Assembly (NCBI GenBank): GCA_020746105.1
Contig: CM036623.1
Location: forward strand, 4,520,001 to 4,584,000
DNA from: Trogon surrucura
Taxonomy: Eukaryota > Chordata > Aves > Trogoniformes > Trogonidae
Length of the DNA stretch: 64,000 bases
Direction of reading: 5' to 3'
The notes below the pieces were generated by a model. It was not told the DNA's origin and did no database searches. It saw nothing but the letters and a program-made list of their open reading frames with translations. Shown in pieces: positions 13,701 to 27,700 of the stretch; positions within the stretch are counted from its first letter, which is position 1; each line of letters opens with the position of its first letter. The translations under genes were made by a program, and so were the position numbers.

Positions 13701-14804
13701 ATCCCTCACCTTTCCTATCTGCCCTCCTCGTAGGGCCAAGGTCCATACATGGAAAAGCATTCACTTGGTAGGCTATGACTGGAAAGAAATATTTGATGTG
13801 TTCATCTTCCTCATTCAGTCTGGATAACTCTACCGTGCTACCTCCCCTTCCCCCCAGGAAAAGACTCAGATTATAGAACCCCTTGTCCAGAGAAGTTTTT
13901 CAGACTCCACTCTCAGATTTCCTGATTGTGGAGAAAGCAGAAAACCATTCTACTTTATTTCTTCTAACCTATATTATCCTGTATAAAGTAGATGTTTAAA
14001 TTTAATTTTAGAAAACTAATTTTTTACGAGTGAATGGCAATTTGAAGCTAATTAGACCATTCATTTTATGTTAAAATCCAGTCTGTATATAAAAAGCATA
14101 TCTGTGCCAATCTGAAACCAAATAAATCCCCAAACACCCTTAAACAATTTGCTCCTAAAAATATATAATCAAATTTAGAAAACTATAAATTATATTTAAA
14201 TTTATTATTTACAAGCAATTAATTACGAAGACAGCCAGGTGGCTTTCATTACATAAATTACTGTTAATGACACTTGCCTCATGCTGCTACTGTATTTAGC
14301 ATTTGCATGCATCACATGTCGAGCACACATACTGTTGCATAGCTATCTCCAGGGTAAAAAGTGAACACCTTAAGTCAAAAAAGCTTTGAGTAATCCAATC
14401 AAAATTGTTAATTCCTTAAACAAGTCAGGATCTTATTAATGCTTCCTGTAGAGGATATAATTTAAAGAATTTTAGCTCTATCAAATATGGATGATACAGA
14501 AGAGTAGTTTTAAGTAAATTCAGTTTGGGGAACGATACAGATTTAAGGCAAGAAATGGATCCATTTGTAACTAGTCCCCTTGAGATATTTAGTCTTAAGC
14601 CCGAAACAGTATTTATAATGTAAAAGTTTATAATTTTAAAGCTACTAGCAACTAGAAAACCTAGCAGACGGTGTAGTATTTTGCCTTTATCTCAAGTTAT
14701 TATGGCATATATGTAGATATTTACAAAGTCTGCTTTCAGCCCCAGGGGGGTATACCTTACTGGGCCATAGAGGGAATAAACTAATTTAATTCCACTATTT
14801 ACTT

Positions 14805-15274
14805 CCTCAACTACAAGAAAGACATTGAGGTGCTGGAGTTTGTCCAGAGAAGGGCAATGAAGCTGGTGAAGGGTCTGGAGCACAAGACTTACGAGGAGCG
14901 GCTGAGGGAACTGGGGCTGTTCAGCCTGGAGAAGAGGAGGCTGAGGAGAGACCTTATCGCTCACAACTACCTGAAAGGAGGCTGTAGTGAGGTGGATGCT
15001 CGTCTCTTCTCTCAAGTAACAAGTGATAGGACAAGAGGAGATGGCCTCAAGCTGTGCCAGAGGAGGTTTAGATTTGATATAGGAAAAAATTCTTCACCGA
15101 AAGGTCTGTCAAGCACTGGAAGAGGCTGCCCAGGGAAGTGGCTCAGTCACCATCCCTGGAGGTGTTTATGTGGTGCTCAGGGACATGGTTTAATGGTGGG
15201 CCTGACATCACTATGGTAACAGTTGGACTCTATGATCTTAAAGGTCTTTTCCAACCAAAACCACTGTATGATTC
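14805..15274 (+). mobile_element. CR1 LINE, 5'-truncated (end of ORF2 plus 3' UTR)
   Basis: It begins within the last part of the reverse-transcriptase [21 protein letters not shown], then [15 protein letters not shown], a conserved CR1 signature. It continues through the CACTGGAAGAGGCTGCCCAG block to a tail reading TCTTTTCCAACCAAAACCAC and TGTATGATTC. It lies in intron 1, antisense to CDIN1. The reading frame at 14830-15219 is the residual ORF2 running into non-coding sequence. Confidence 0.95.
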
Positions 15275-15544
15275 CTACTGCAAAGATGGCAGAAATGCAC
15301 TAAGAAGGAAACCCAGCTGTTTCTTTTTACTAGTGGTCTTCCAGCACTCTTTTTTAAAAGTTGTCTACCTGTAGCAGGCAATATGAAGCAAACATCTGAC
15401 AAGAGGTGATCACAATATTACATTATTCTATCCTGAAACTTTAACCTTCTTTTCAACTCCTACCAACAGGATTTTCCCTTCCCTTCCTCCTGTTTCCAGA
15501 GGAATTTTTTTCATTCTTTGCACTGCTCTGAAAATCCATACAAT

Positions 15545-15722
15545 GACTAGCTCACTCAGTTAGAGCGTGGTGCTGATAACACCAAGGTCACGGGTTCGAT
15601 CCCCATTGGGTCCCCATGTGTTGCCTGATCTAGTTGAGAGGCGTCCCTGCCCGTGACAGGGAGGTTGGATTAAAAGATCTCTAAGGTCCCTTCCAGCCTA
15701 GGCCAGTCTGTGATTCTATGCT
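15545..15722 (+). mobile_element. tRNA-Ile-derived SINE with CR1-type tail (TguSINE1-like)
   Basis: The 5' part (about 15545-15612) resembles tRNA-Ile: TAGCTCACTCAGTTAGAGCG, the anticodon-loop region CTGATAAC (anticodon GAT), and a pol III B box GGTTCGATCCC at 15593-15603. The rest is a CR1-like tail, from TGCCTGATCTAGTTGAGAGG to CTGTGATTCTATG. This two-part structure is that of a SINE mobilised by CR1 machinery; such tRNA-Ile SINEs are known from songbirds. The acceptor stem does not pair well and the 5' end is degraded, so this is not a functional tRNA gene. Confidence 0.88.
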
Positions 15723-18389
15723 TCCTGTATGTCCCAGAAAAGGCTGGGTTTCCAGGGTACTCTTATTCCATGTACTAACTGAACAGAGCCATCTCTGATG
15801 TAAACAGTCAATGGGTTCAACATAGAGCATCACCTTCATTAAACACTAAAATTTAACAATCTTGGCAGCATGGGCCCAGAGGCCTTGGAAATAAATGTGG
15901 AAGCCAACGAAGAAGGACAACTAGCTCAATACCAAATGTTTCATCTATGTTAAAATAAACTGAAGATGACCTCAATACGTGTCAAGTCATATGGCATGAC
16001 TCATTCACACTTCTTAAATTTCTGGGAGTTGTCAAAAACATAATAAAATATATACGGTCATCCTTCCATTAAGCACATAAGGACTAGACTTTGTAAAAAA
16101 AAAAATCCATGAGAAGGGTGCAACTAAAATTCACTGGAATTCATGAAATTTGACTGTTTACATACATCCTTCAGGCAGCTTTCAAAAAGGCCTCACACCA
16201 AACAGCCCAACCCTACCCTTTCTCATTTTCAAGTCTTTATATGTTATAGTAAAGCAGCAAAGGCCATAGTGCCTTTTTTTCCTTCAGATAATTTTTTATT
16301 TGTTCTTCACATTTAAATATCAGATCTTTGTGAATTTCCTAACTTCTAACAGTGACAAATTAGCAGAACTAGGACATCAGAAGACTGGATATTGAGAAGT
16401 TGGAGGAAAAAAAATATTCTGAACTGTTATACTGTTTACACTTCTGCATGCTAGTAACTAAGAACTTCTCTGACGTATTCTTATAGAAGTGTATTATTTT
16501 AAAAAGTCAGTCACCCCCTCTCCTTTTAACTAAGGGCATTTGACCATTTTTCCCAATCAAAACCGGGGATGTTGAGACCTGGTTTATAGAAACCAAAAGA
16601 CTCAGAAGTAAGACGGAAGCTAAGCCATAAATTAATACTAATATGGGGAGGATATCCTGTGTTTCCAAACTTCTCCTTTGAAGAATAACTTTCTTCTATC
16701 AACTTTCATTTAGAAGCGATTTCTCTTTCCCCACAAGAGTGAAGCTTTAAGGCCAGAAGTGGAAAAAAACGGCATGAACGTACTTTTTAGCACAGCAGAT
16801 ACGCAAACACTTTTTCCTCTCAGGACCCAAAAGTATTCTGTTAATGCACCACTCTCTGCTAAACCAACTGCAAACAAATCTTTAACTTAAAAGTTATGGC
16901 TGTTCATACATAATCTGTTACCTGGATTTATTAAAAAAAAAAAAAAAAAAAGGCAGAAGGCCTCTCTAGCCACCTAATCACCATATCAATGACACATGCC
17001 ACAACAGAGAAGCACTAGTTTATTTGATTGATCATGGTAGATAAACTCCAAATAACAGAGAAATTAACAAATGCTTGACATTTGCTCAACATCCATTATT
17101 CTGACACCGCTTTCAGGATTTCAAAGCCTGGGAGTATGCTTAATCAACATTCATATTCCCCAGTGAGCTACAGGCACCATATTGCGCCCCGCCTTAGTAC
17201 TGATGAAAACTGCATATTGGCCATTTCCAAAATGTTCTGGGACTCCACACAGGGCCCCTTCTCTCCCTTGTTCCTGTTCTGCAGTTTTCTTTTAAACACT
17301 TCCAAGACAAAAGCATCTGCCAGTTTTTCTCTCTGGGGATGTATGCAAAATGAACTTAACAGTTTTAAGGCAGGAGAAACCCTCACATCTAAATTCATTC
17401 ATAGGACAGAAAAGGGCCTAAGAGGCCTCTCTAGGGACAAAACCCTGCTGAAATTTTCCCCGACAACAGTGGGAGCTTTATAAAATCTAAGTCCAGACAA
17501 TTTCCAATTCAAATGCCCAGCATAGCATGACCTTTGTCAGATCCATGAGCCCTAGATGCACCCACTATTTTTTTATTCTAACCAGCACAGACATTAGACA
17601 GGGCACTACTGCTAAGCAGGAGGTTGGATATTTGCATGCTCTTCTATTGTGAAAATGTAACAGTGACAGCACTGTGTCGAATTCTTTTCCCCCTAGAACT
17701 TTAACTCCATAGGAGAGGCATAGCTGACAGATGACTCTCCCAACATCTGTGTTATGTACACTGCACAGCTGAGGAACCTTGGATCACTGTCACGGCTTCT
17801 TGGAGACGACCTACACCTTTCTTGTATCCACCCACGAACGAAAAAGTGAAATAAAAATTTGAAAACGCCATTTTTTTTTTTAAAAAACGAAAAGTAAATA
17901 TGGCAAGAAAGATTAACATAATTTAGTCATTAAGCTGTTCACATAGCAGCTCACCATATGTTGTATAAATGTCCTATACAAAATAATTTATCAGACCTGA
18001 CACGTTGCACATCATATTGTATTATTTAATACGTTTACTAAAATTTCATGGATCAAGCGCCACCTCTGAAAGCGTACAGAAAGCCCTAGAAAATGCTTCT
18101 TCATCTTCCATGATTTATTTTGATTACCTTTTACAGCTACATGATAAAGTGGAACTTGCAAAATTACGAGGTTAAGGTTTACACAGCTATTGCTTCATAT
18201 ACTAAAATATAACAAATGGCTTTGTGTCTATATACCATTTCACTTGCACTTAATATTCAGAAGCACATTAAACTAAGCATGTTGCTTCCCACTGTGTACT
18301 TTAATAATTTTAGCTGGTTATTTCAGTACATATCCTGATCTACTAATGTAAAGTTCCATTTAGATGTATATATAAAACTATCTCTACCT

Positions 18390-18469
18390 CAAGGGAACTT
18401 ATATATATATATATATAATGTATATAAAAATATATAAATACATACATGAAATATATATATATTCCCTTG
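18390..18469. repeat. AT-dinucleotide repeat inside an inverted repeat
   Basis: Two TA-rich microsatellite blocks (about 18400-18416 and 18449-18461) are flanked by the arms CAAGGGAA (18390-18397) and TTCCCTTG (18462-18469), which are perfect reverse complements. The whole 80-bp unit can fold into a long AT-rich hairpin. Confidence 0.8.
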
Positions 18470-19685
18470 GTAAAGAGTCTAAAGAGCCAAGAATTACAAA
18501 AAAAACGAAAGCAAACAATCAATATGTGATACATGTTGACTAATCCAAATTTGTCTACATAGAAACATATTAATTTCTACACAGCAGCTGAAACATTTGA
18601 ATAGTATTTTAAAATCAATGAGATTTAAAATGTTAGAATGGCAAGCATCTACACCCAGACAAGTGGATAAAATTCTCTATCCAGAAACCTCAGAAGTCAC
18701 AAAAATAACAATGTGTAAGAATGACTGCTTGTCATTGGTGAGACCTGTGTCTAAACAGTAAATTAAAACAAAAAGTGTAAGCAGGAAACCTGTGGATAAT
18801 AGTTACTGGGCAACCAATGGGATTTGTTTGGAAAAAAAACACTGCACACTTATAGGATATACCAAATGGATAGATATGGCTAGAAAAATATTTAGACTGA
18901 AACCATGCACTTATTTCATACGGGACCATTCTCCTTTCTCTCTCTCAGACCACTGATGTCAAAGGAACACAACACTAATGAGACAAAAAATGGTCAATAA
19001 TTAAATTCTCCCGCTTCTAATAATAGGATAAAGGGAAATATATTCCTGTGTCAGATAACTCATTGCAAGGAGGTCATTAAACACCGCATTTGGAACGGGA
19101 CTTGCTTGGCCTGTTGGAGTACCTGCCAACTGGTCAAAGCAAATCTTCCTCTAAGCTCTGTAAGAACCAGAAATCTAGCTTATGAGTTATTTTTATCTTT
19201 TTATCTTTTGTGTATCCCAGATAATGCGCGTGCTGAGGAAGACACATTGCTCAGCTGTGTTGAAAACTGAAGGACAGCTGCACTGACAACACGCATTTTA
19301 TATTAATTCTGGAAATGGCTAATGTTCAATAGCCTTTTCATCTGTAGGAACCTACCCTCGCTCTCTGGCTATGGGTTATCGTACTTTGCACCAGCTGTAG
19401 CCTCAAAATGTGCATCTGCATTCAACAGAAGTGCAACAAAGAACTGGACATTATCAGCATCGATAGTGGACAGATAAGAAGTTCATCCATCTCCCAGCCA
19501 GCCGCAAACGGAAATAGGGGTACATGGTGTCAGCATTGCTACATGGGTCCTCAATTAACAATGAGGAACTCCAGAAGACCCCTTATATTAATTCAGTCAC
19601 AGAAGTGACTCTATTTTGGTCATAGTTTTTAAGTTGTCTTTGAAACAGTTTTCAATAGGCTGCATTACTCTCCTAGTTTGAGAGC

Positions 19686-20340
19686 CCCAGGATAAAAGTT
19701 CTCTGGGGCTCCTGGCACACAGGGCAATCACAGTGGGAGAGAAGGGGCAGCTGTGCCTGTGGGGAGGAGAGGATGGGCCAGGTGACCCAAATGGACCCAT
19801 CACAGGTTCCTTCCCATGTGCTCAGTATAAAAGGGTCCCTGAGAAGATCCCTGGGGCCTTTGGTGCTGCCGTGCTGGGAGTGTTGCTGTTGGCTGTTTGT
19901 CATCTCTCCCTGGGCTGCTGGAGTTCCTGCCTCCTGTTCTCACACTGCAGAGGAGCATCATTCATCAGGACAGGTTGTCTTCCCCTGCCTCTCTCAGGTG
20001 GGAACAGCACAGCTGCTCCAAGGCTTCCTTTTCTGTTTTTTTTTTTTTTTAGAGTATCATTGGGACTCTGAGCTTGGTTGCTCCTGTCTGCTGCCAAGTC
20101 CAGTCTGGGACTTGTCCGCTCATGGCCTGGTTGCCATCCGGAAGGCATGGGTTCTGTATTAACATATTCTTTTGTAGCTTTGAATATATCTGCATGCTAT
20201 ATGTATGTGTATATAGTTGAACATCTTCATTGTTAGTATTTTCTTTTTCATTAAACTGATTCACGCTTTTTTCCAATCTCAAAGTCTCTCTCCCTGCTGC
20301 TTCTGTTATCCTCCCCCGGGAGACTGCTGGGGGCATCACA
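19686..20340 (+). mobile_element. Probable solo LTR of an avian endogenous retrovirus (boundaries approximate)
   Basis: A GC-richer block of about 650 bp stands out from its AT-rich surroundings. It has an LTR-like order: promoter-like sequence with TATAAAAG at 19826-19833, a long transcribed region, a polyadenylation signal ATTAAA at 20250-20255, then a pyrimidine-rich segment and a 3' end of CTGCTGGGGGCATCACA. The hexamer GAGAGC occurs on both sides (19680-19685 and 20341-20346) and could be a target-site duplication, although the left end then lacks the usual TG. No gag, pol or env sequence is present. It lies antisense to CDIN1 in intron 1. Frames at 19733-20162 lie inside it and are not genes. 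Confidence 0.6.
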
Positions 20341-23300
20341 GAGAGCATCTGTCAGAGTTTAGAAGCCGGCTCTGCCTTAAACTTCAACAATTACACAAGA
20401 GACTTCCATTGCTATCACACGGGTCTTATTCAAAGCAATATTTGACAACATTCTGTTTTCTCTGGAAGAAGAACGTGTACTACCTTAGGACATTTTTATT
20501 CAGTGTTGAACCTTCTGGAGGTATCTGGGAATCTAGGCTATCAAATGCTTCCAAGATCTTACAGGACTAGATACAGATATGCAAATAGAGGACATTTCCC
20601 CAGAAATAAAAGTCCTCTTGAGCACCACATCTTGACCTGAAGCCATTTTGCCAGTTAGGATAGTTCAGTGTTGCTGTCCATCCAATTTGGACGAAAAGGA
20701 TAAAACAGGGGACTGAAGTTCAAGAATTCTCCAGTAGAAAGCAATGAGACTGTCACTATCAATCAGGCTACTGGATATTCTGGAGTGTGCACTGGAAGGG
20801 ATAATACATCCCCATTCATATCACTACCACATTCAAAATGTTATGGACTCTAGAATTAAAAAAACCCAACAACAAAACACGTAGGAAGAGGAACCTTCAG
20901 GTACATAAAAATGCTTTAGTTGCTGACAAAGCAGAAGTTTTTGACCTAAGGGGTTCACAAACCAAAATGTTTTTTCCTACGGCAGGTGCAGAGTCCCGTT
21001 TGCCAAATTTCAGTCTGCTGGCAAGGAAGTTCGCTTACTTTGAATTCTTCATTTGAAGTCCATGGACAACAAGGACTCCATGAAATACAAGCTGAAAACT
21101 AATGATAGAGCATGAAATCTTAGCATGCCAATGGGAACTTGAAATCTAGACGTACGGTACCAATTAGTCAAGCAAACAAATGAACAAGGCTTTTAACCAT
21201 CACTGGATCTGAAGAAAACAGAACGGTATTTTTCTACCCCACTTCCAGTGCTCTTTTCTTCAGTAACAATACTCTACCAGGCTTGTCTTAGAAGACAATT
21301 CTAGTAGGACCAGTACGTATTCCATTTTCTTACAGAAATCAATCCTTACGATTATTTCATTCAGTCTGAAGTATCATACAAGCTTCTGAGACTTCCACAA
21401 AGCAAATAGATATGGTATTGTCATCAGGAACTTAAAAGAACAAACAATTAAAAAATTACTCTCATGGAAGCACGTATGTTATTTTACTAAGCAATACGAT
21501 AAGCTATGGGGCATATATCAGGACCAAAAATGGTTGTAGTCATTAATTTAAGTAATAAGTCACAAGTCCTGCCAACAATGACAGCAAACAGATGCTAACA
21601 AGAAAATGTATTATTTAATATTGTCATGTGTTATAAAATTGTAAGCGTTTAGGACACGTCTTAAATTTTTATAATAATATGCATTTAATACATTACTGTT
21701 TTGACACATACAAGAATCAAATTTATAGGTCTCATTCGGCACTTGCTTTCTCTTCTGTGAACACAGAATGGATTCCTGAGGGAAAAAAGCTCAAGAAGTG
21801 AACATTTCATTTACATGTTTGCAACAAGATCAAGTTGTTTGTCTTGCTCTCTTGAAGTAAATATCATATGCACTGAATCTCATTAGAAAATGAAAATCAA
21901 CATATTTGCTTTCACGTAAACAGAAGTTTTCCCTCAAAGTTCCCAGGAAATTCAAACAACTATAAAGTTCATCTATACATAAGGACAGCAAGAGATCATT
22001 TGCTACAGAGTTTCTTCCATGCAATTATTACAAACAGAATGCCAGTATTGAGTTAACTTTCAGTAAATCTACTACGTTATAAAAACAGCAAAAGTTTTAT
22101 TTTCCATTGTATCTTATTATTAGTTTCATGCCTCAGTTTAAATAACGCCATGGAATGTTACAATGATTTTCACCAACTGCATCCCTCTCAAGAATGCCAA
22201 AACCAGCTCAAAATCTCTGTTAGTTACTAAAAATGTTATCTATTCCTTTCCTTCCACTCATAGCTGCCCTCTGAAGTCCGGACAGTACGATGACCTGAGG
22301 CAAGTACCGACATCAGAAAAGCACAGGAATCACAATTATGCATTTTGGCAAGCCCAGCCACACTAAACAGAACCCCTGTGCACACACCTCTTCCAGCACT
22401 GCCCCTCAACCGCTGTACAGCCTGCTGCAGGATGGTCAATTGTGCCTAAGAAGACCACTGCTTTTTCCAAAGATTTTTGTTTTGCTTTAAGGGAACTGTT
22501 TGGATACTACCACTCCCGTGTGCATTCTGCTTCGCTTTCATTTTCAATCAGCTCCTCCAGGTATCGGCACAGTTCCTTTCTCGGAAGTGCTTCACTCAAT
22601 GCTTTAAAACACTTGAGGAAGCAGTGATCAGAGTATGGAAACTAAATTTTCTTCATTAAATCTACTGAAGCAGATATTAAAAATGCATTTAATATACTGG
22701 GGATGGCTGGTGGGCATCACTGACTGTGACAGGCCAGTTACTGATGAGCTGCTGTCAGACGGCCTTCTCAGCAGGGATCTGTGTCTAAGGCTGCTGAAGG
22801 ACAGCAATATCTTCCCTTGTGTGTAAGCTCTATTCATCTCCCAAGTATTTACTAAATCACAGACCTCTGCACACAAACCCAGTGTTTCAGCGCACGCTAA
22901 CAAATGATGGATGGCCTAGTCAATTCGTTATGTCCTGAAAGCGTGATTTCCTGCCATTCCAATCATCAAACCTCTAGAGCCTTCAGAGCTGATCAGTCCT
23001 GGAGAATATATTTTGCAGGCTCTATTAAAGGAGTAGAGGTTCTTTCCATTAGTCTCAAACTTTTTTTTTTTTTTTTCCTGGCTGATTTAAAGAGAACTCC
23101 CTCCTTCCAGCTGCACCACTGCTACCACGCTTATCTGTGCAAAGTATTCAGGGCATGTGCTGTTAGCATGTTAGTAAAATTGCACTCCTGGAATACCATC
23201 TAGGTGAAAACAAAGATTTTGTTTGTGACTAGTATAAAACACAATAATCTCTTATTTAAATTAACTTATACGTCTTTATTATGTAACCTAGACAACCCCC

Positions 23301-24553
23301 AAAACATTTTGTAACTTAGCTTCTTTGATCAAATACCTTTTACACCAAGGCAGTGCTCAAAAGAACCCGTTTTCTTTATATTTGCCTAGTGAAACATATC
23401 AGAGCTCTCTTAATTGTATTCCTCCTAAAAGCATAAGCCACTTAGGAATAAACTTCCAGTGTTCCAAAGAGTGGCTGGCTGTCAGAGAAATAGTTTCTAG
23501 ATTTCACCCTTTTCATAGCGAGGCAATATACTTGACAGTCTTTATTCTACATGCTAGAGGGGAAATTTTATTTAGCTTACCTATTCAATGATCTATAGGA
23601 GCAGAATATACATACCTCACACTTCTTATTCCGAAACACTGAGCTCCAAATGAGTTAGTCCACAGCCGCTGAAACTGTCTACAGTTCAGCATGGTTTTTG
23701 AAGGTGGTATGAACATATATGAGTAAACTTTAGGTAAATAAGCATTTGTTTTCTCTGAAATGCAAAGACGTTGGATTTCTGTGCTTGCTAGGTGTGATCC
23801 AGGCATAGCCAGAGCAAACCAATCCACACTGCCCTACCATTCACCTCAACCTTGACCTGGAGATTAAACTCACTTTTATTGCACACAAAGGTCGTCTGTG
23901 TTAGGTCAAAATTCAAAGTCCCTTGTCAGCCAAGGTTGATATATTCCAACCTTTCCTACTCTAATGCATCAAATTTTTCATGGTGAGGTCATATTCAGCA
24001 GACAGTGTATTCAGCAATTTATCGTGCCATTGTAATATAGCCTAGAATATGACTGTCCCCAAAACAACACATGAATAAAATATTTTCCCCTCTGATGTGG
24101 CAGATCTCCTCTGCTCATAAAACTTCAGCCTACACTTGTTTCCAGGCTTCAGAAGAATGACACAGTATGGAACTGTTTCCGAAATACAATCAAGAATTAC
24201 AATTTTTATCATCATTGTCCTTAAGCGCGAGCAACATGAATACAAGGGTATCCGGAAATCCACAAGTCAATTAAAATGCACATATGGTCAGTGTTAAAAC
24301 TTCCACTTCATCCTTCTAACAACCACCATAATCTGGCCTTTAAATCTACAGACATCTGTTGGCCTATCTGATGACACCAAGCTTGCTTTAGACTGAAATA
24401 CGTAGAAAAAACAGTGGCACAAGACTTACATTCCTATTCTAGTGTTGATTAATACAACCACGGAATTTGTGAAGTGGCAAGAAGCACAATCAAATTTAAC
24501 TTCATTATGTGCACTGCGACCCAGCCAACTCCCCTAGCTTTCACATATTAGAG

Positions 24554-24757
24554 GATTTTCTTTCACTCTCTTTCTTCCCTTTTCTTTCCTCTTAGGTCCC
24601 TTTCTTTTTTTTCCCCTTCTCTTTCTCTTTTCCTATTTCCCCTTTTCCTCTTTTTTTCCCTCTTGTGTTTTCTCTTTTTCCTCTTGTCTATACTCTTTTC
24701 TGCATTTTCTGTCTTTTTTTCTCCTTTTCCTTTTTCCCCCTCCGTCTTTCTTCTAGT
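24554..24757. repeat. 200-bp polypyrimidine tract
   Basis: The plus strand is almost wholly C and T over about 200 bp, with TTTCTTTTCC-like units and rare purine interruptions. On the minus strand this gives a spurious Lys/Arg/Glu-rich reading frame. Long homopurine-homopyrimidine tracts can adopt triplex structures and are length-variable. Confidence 0.9.
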
Positions 24758-27700
24758 ATTAAGTAAGAGCACTTAACACACAGCTACAAGAGACTTAGAA
24801 TGCATTTTTAAATTATAGGGAAATAATCTCCACATCTGCTTTAAGAGGCCCCCTCCAATCATTGTATTAAGACTGGCTTCTAAGTGGTTTGTATAAATTC
24901 CTCAGGGCCAAAAAGGTTTTCCCTTTACTCAGCCAAAATGAATTTCACAAGTGTAGTAAGTCGTGTTCTGTGTGATTATTTTTTTCTTTAATAAAATGAA
25001 CTGCACTCCCATATGGCAGCATTTCCCGTACTGGAAGAGGAAAAGCTGAAAAAAGAATGAAGAGACTTATCAGTACTCAAGAATTCAGAAAGCGCAACCT
25101 TAATTTTCATTGCGTGTTTCAAGCAAAATTTCAAGACCAACCTTTAAAATAACCGTGCATTTTGCTAGGATGGACAACATATGTGAGAATGCTTGTAAGA
25201 AAGAGGATGACTACACTTACAAAGATTTTAAGAGAAAACTACAATGAACTTCCCTCAAAGCTAACTTTCGTGTTGACACATGCTTATACATCTATCAACT
25301 TTCTAATTATTAATAGGTAACATGCAAACAACTAAAAAAAGCCTGTTTCATCTCTTTCCAAACAAATCCAGAAGGCACTCATGTCCTGAAGAGCTAGAAT
25401 TTGCATGTGCCAAAATAAGAATTTTCTGTCTAAATCCTGTCGGTATTGGAGAGCCCCAAAACTGAGCAAATCTATGTTTCCCATTGTACTCTGAAAGCTT
25501 CACTGCTGTCGATCGCTAGCTTTTAAATAAGTATCTTATATTTACTGTTATGAATGATGGAAGATTAAAAGATCTTCTGAGTTCCGTGATGATTTAGTTA
25601 ATTTCCATCACGCAGCGCCTTGTAGTACAGGCGAGGATTCGTATCCTTCCTACTTAGGGTCATAGCATAAGAAAGCAGTTTCTTAGCAAGACATACCAAA
25701 TCCCACCAGTTACAAGTTCTTTAAGGCTTGCTCACAGGCATTTAAGTGAAATGAGAAAGTCTATATCACACTCTGGTTTAGCTTACCCAAGCTGTAATAT
25801 CTTACAGCACATTTCCCACCAAGGGTTCAAATAGAGAGAATATCTTTCCAAATGGAACAGTATCAGTTCGGAGCTTACATAATTACTTTGCGTAGTAATT
25901 TTTTATTTCTTTTAAAGATTATTTTGAATATGCTACGTCTTATGTAGGTCATCTCTGAAAATTCATATATTATTTGGAAAAAAATAAATTAACAAGCCAA
26001 GACCTCTTTCTCATCTCTTAATATCAACGTGTTTACCTGTAGGGTCAAATGCAGCTTCAAGTATGTAACAAATTCTAAATTATATTAGAATTTTGCTAGA
26101 TATAATAGACAAAACCAAACAGTAGTGTAAGACTTTCTTTATTCTGAAGTCTAACTTTAAAGAGGAAAAAAGAAATACAAAACTTAAAAACTCTATTGTT
26201 TTCATAGCTGCTTTAGCTATGTGCTTCAGATCATTTAAACATGCAAAGTATTTGGCATTTCAAAATAGACAGGATAGAAATATACCGATGGCCATTTAAC
26301 CTCTCCCTCCAAGTCTCTGCACCTCCTACTAATGTCCACTTTCTTTTCTCTCATGACCTGGTCTACTGAAATTAATGAGGTGGTTTATATAGGCAGAGCA
26401 TGAATTTATTTCACAGGTAGGCAGTGAAAATACAGAAAAGCAGAGGGGCCTTAAAATGTGCCTTTATACTTTTCCATAAAAGAAAGAAGTTTCTAGCACT
26501 CATAGGCACAAAGGCAACTGTTTAAATGAGATTTACTAGATCAGTGAATAAAAGCAGCCTAGCTCCTTTGCTTTCCAAAATAATTAACCAACTACTCAAA
26601 AGAGCAGGAAGAGCAGGACAAGTTACAAACAAGAATGATGACAGTTTTGCTACGATGAGAGCCCTTCCAGGCAGAAGAAAGGAAACCTTCTGGGGTCACA
26701 CACCGGTAGGTTGCCTGCTCATCGGTGGGATTTCCTTGTCTAATATACCTGGGCTTCAGTCCTGAGCCTACAGCTCAGAAATCCACACCGTGAGCCGCTT
26801 TCTGCTCCTGAGCCTCCCTGTTCTCCTTCCTGGGGAAGAGCAGCACCACGGAGCACTAGGGCAGAGGACACCTTCCACCCTGACTCAGTCTCCAGGCTCT
26901 ATTAGCAGCAGATACCAGGACAGAGAAATGGGGAAAAAAAAAAAAGAAAAAAAAAGAAAAAAAAAACACCTTTCTGTTTCCCATCACAACCATTTTAGGC
27001 TTATCAGTACTGCTTGATAATCTAAGCAATAGCACAAAAGCATAATGAGATTATTCACAGAAAAGCAATACGTTTCCTTGTAAATAAAACTGGCTGGAAG
27101 AGGAAAGAGGCCTATTTATCCTCAACTCTAAAAACCAAAAAGAGAGGCAACAATGACACTGGAAAAGAGAAAGAAGAAATGTTAACTCTGTCCTAAGCAG
27201 CCGGTAAAAAAAATAACATTGATGCCACACGTTTAAACTTCTTTAGGGCCTTTGATTCAGTACGAAGTATCAGTGAGAAAGTGATAAAAATGAGCAAATA
27301 ATAAGCAGATTATATTTTCCAATTTACACTGTGAGACATTACCATGCAGATACATTTTTGTAAAATGAAAAATCTTACTGGGATGTTTTCCAGGCCTGGT
27401 GTCATTTAATAAAGCTATCAGTAATGTGAAGAAAGAGCAACATAATTACTGAAAATGTGTGTAAAACCTGAAGTGATATTAACTAATGAAGAAGACAGGT
27501 CATGAATATAGAAGAATGTGCATCACTTGGTATGTTCTGGGAACAAAGACTGTGTATTCCAGTAATCAGTCTTGAAGTTACATATATTAAAATCAAATAC
27601 CCATACTCAAATATCAAGTGTATCAATATGAACCTGTGCGTCATGTTTTTCTCTTGCTTAGTGGAAAAAAAAAAGGATGGGGAACACACATATGACAGTT

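Noticed and set aside
14830..15219. A protein-coding gene of 129 codons
   Set aside because: It is the residual C-terminal reading frame of a CR1 element read through into the 3' UTR.
15545..15615. A functional tRNA-Ile gene
   Set aside because: The acceptor stem does not pair, the 5' end is degraded, and the sequence runs directly into a CR1-like tail, so it is the head of a SINE.
19733..20162. Overlapping 112- and 129-codon frames
   Set aside because: They lie wholly inside the probable LTR and are low-complexity, GC-driven frames.
24563..24772. Lys/Arg/Glu-rich minus-strand frame
   Set aside because: It is the translation of a homopurine tract, with low complexity and no start context or neighbours.
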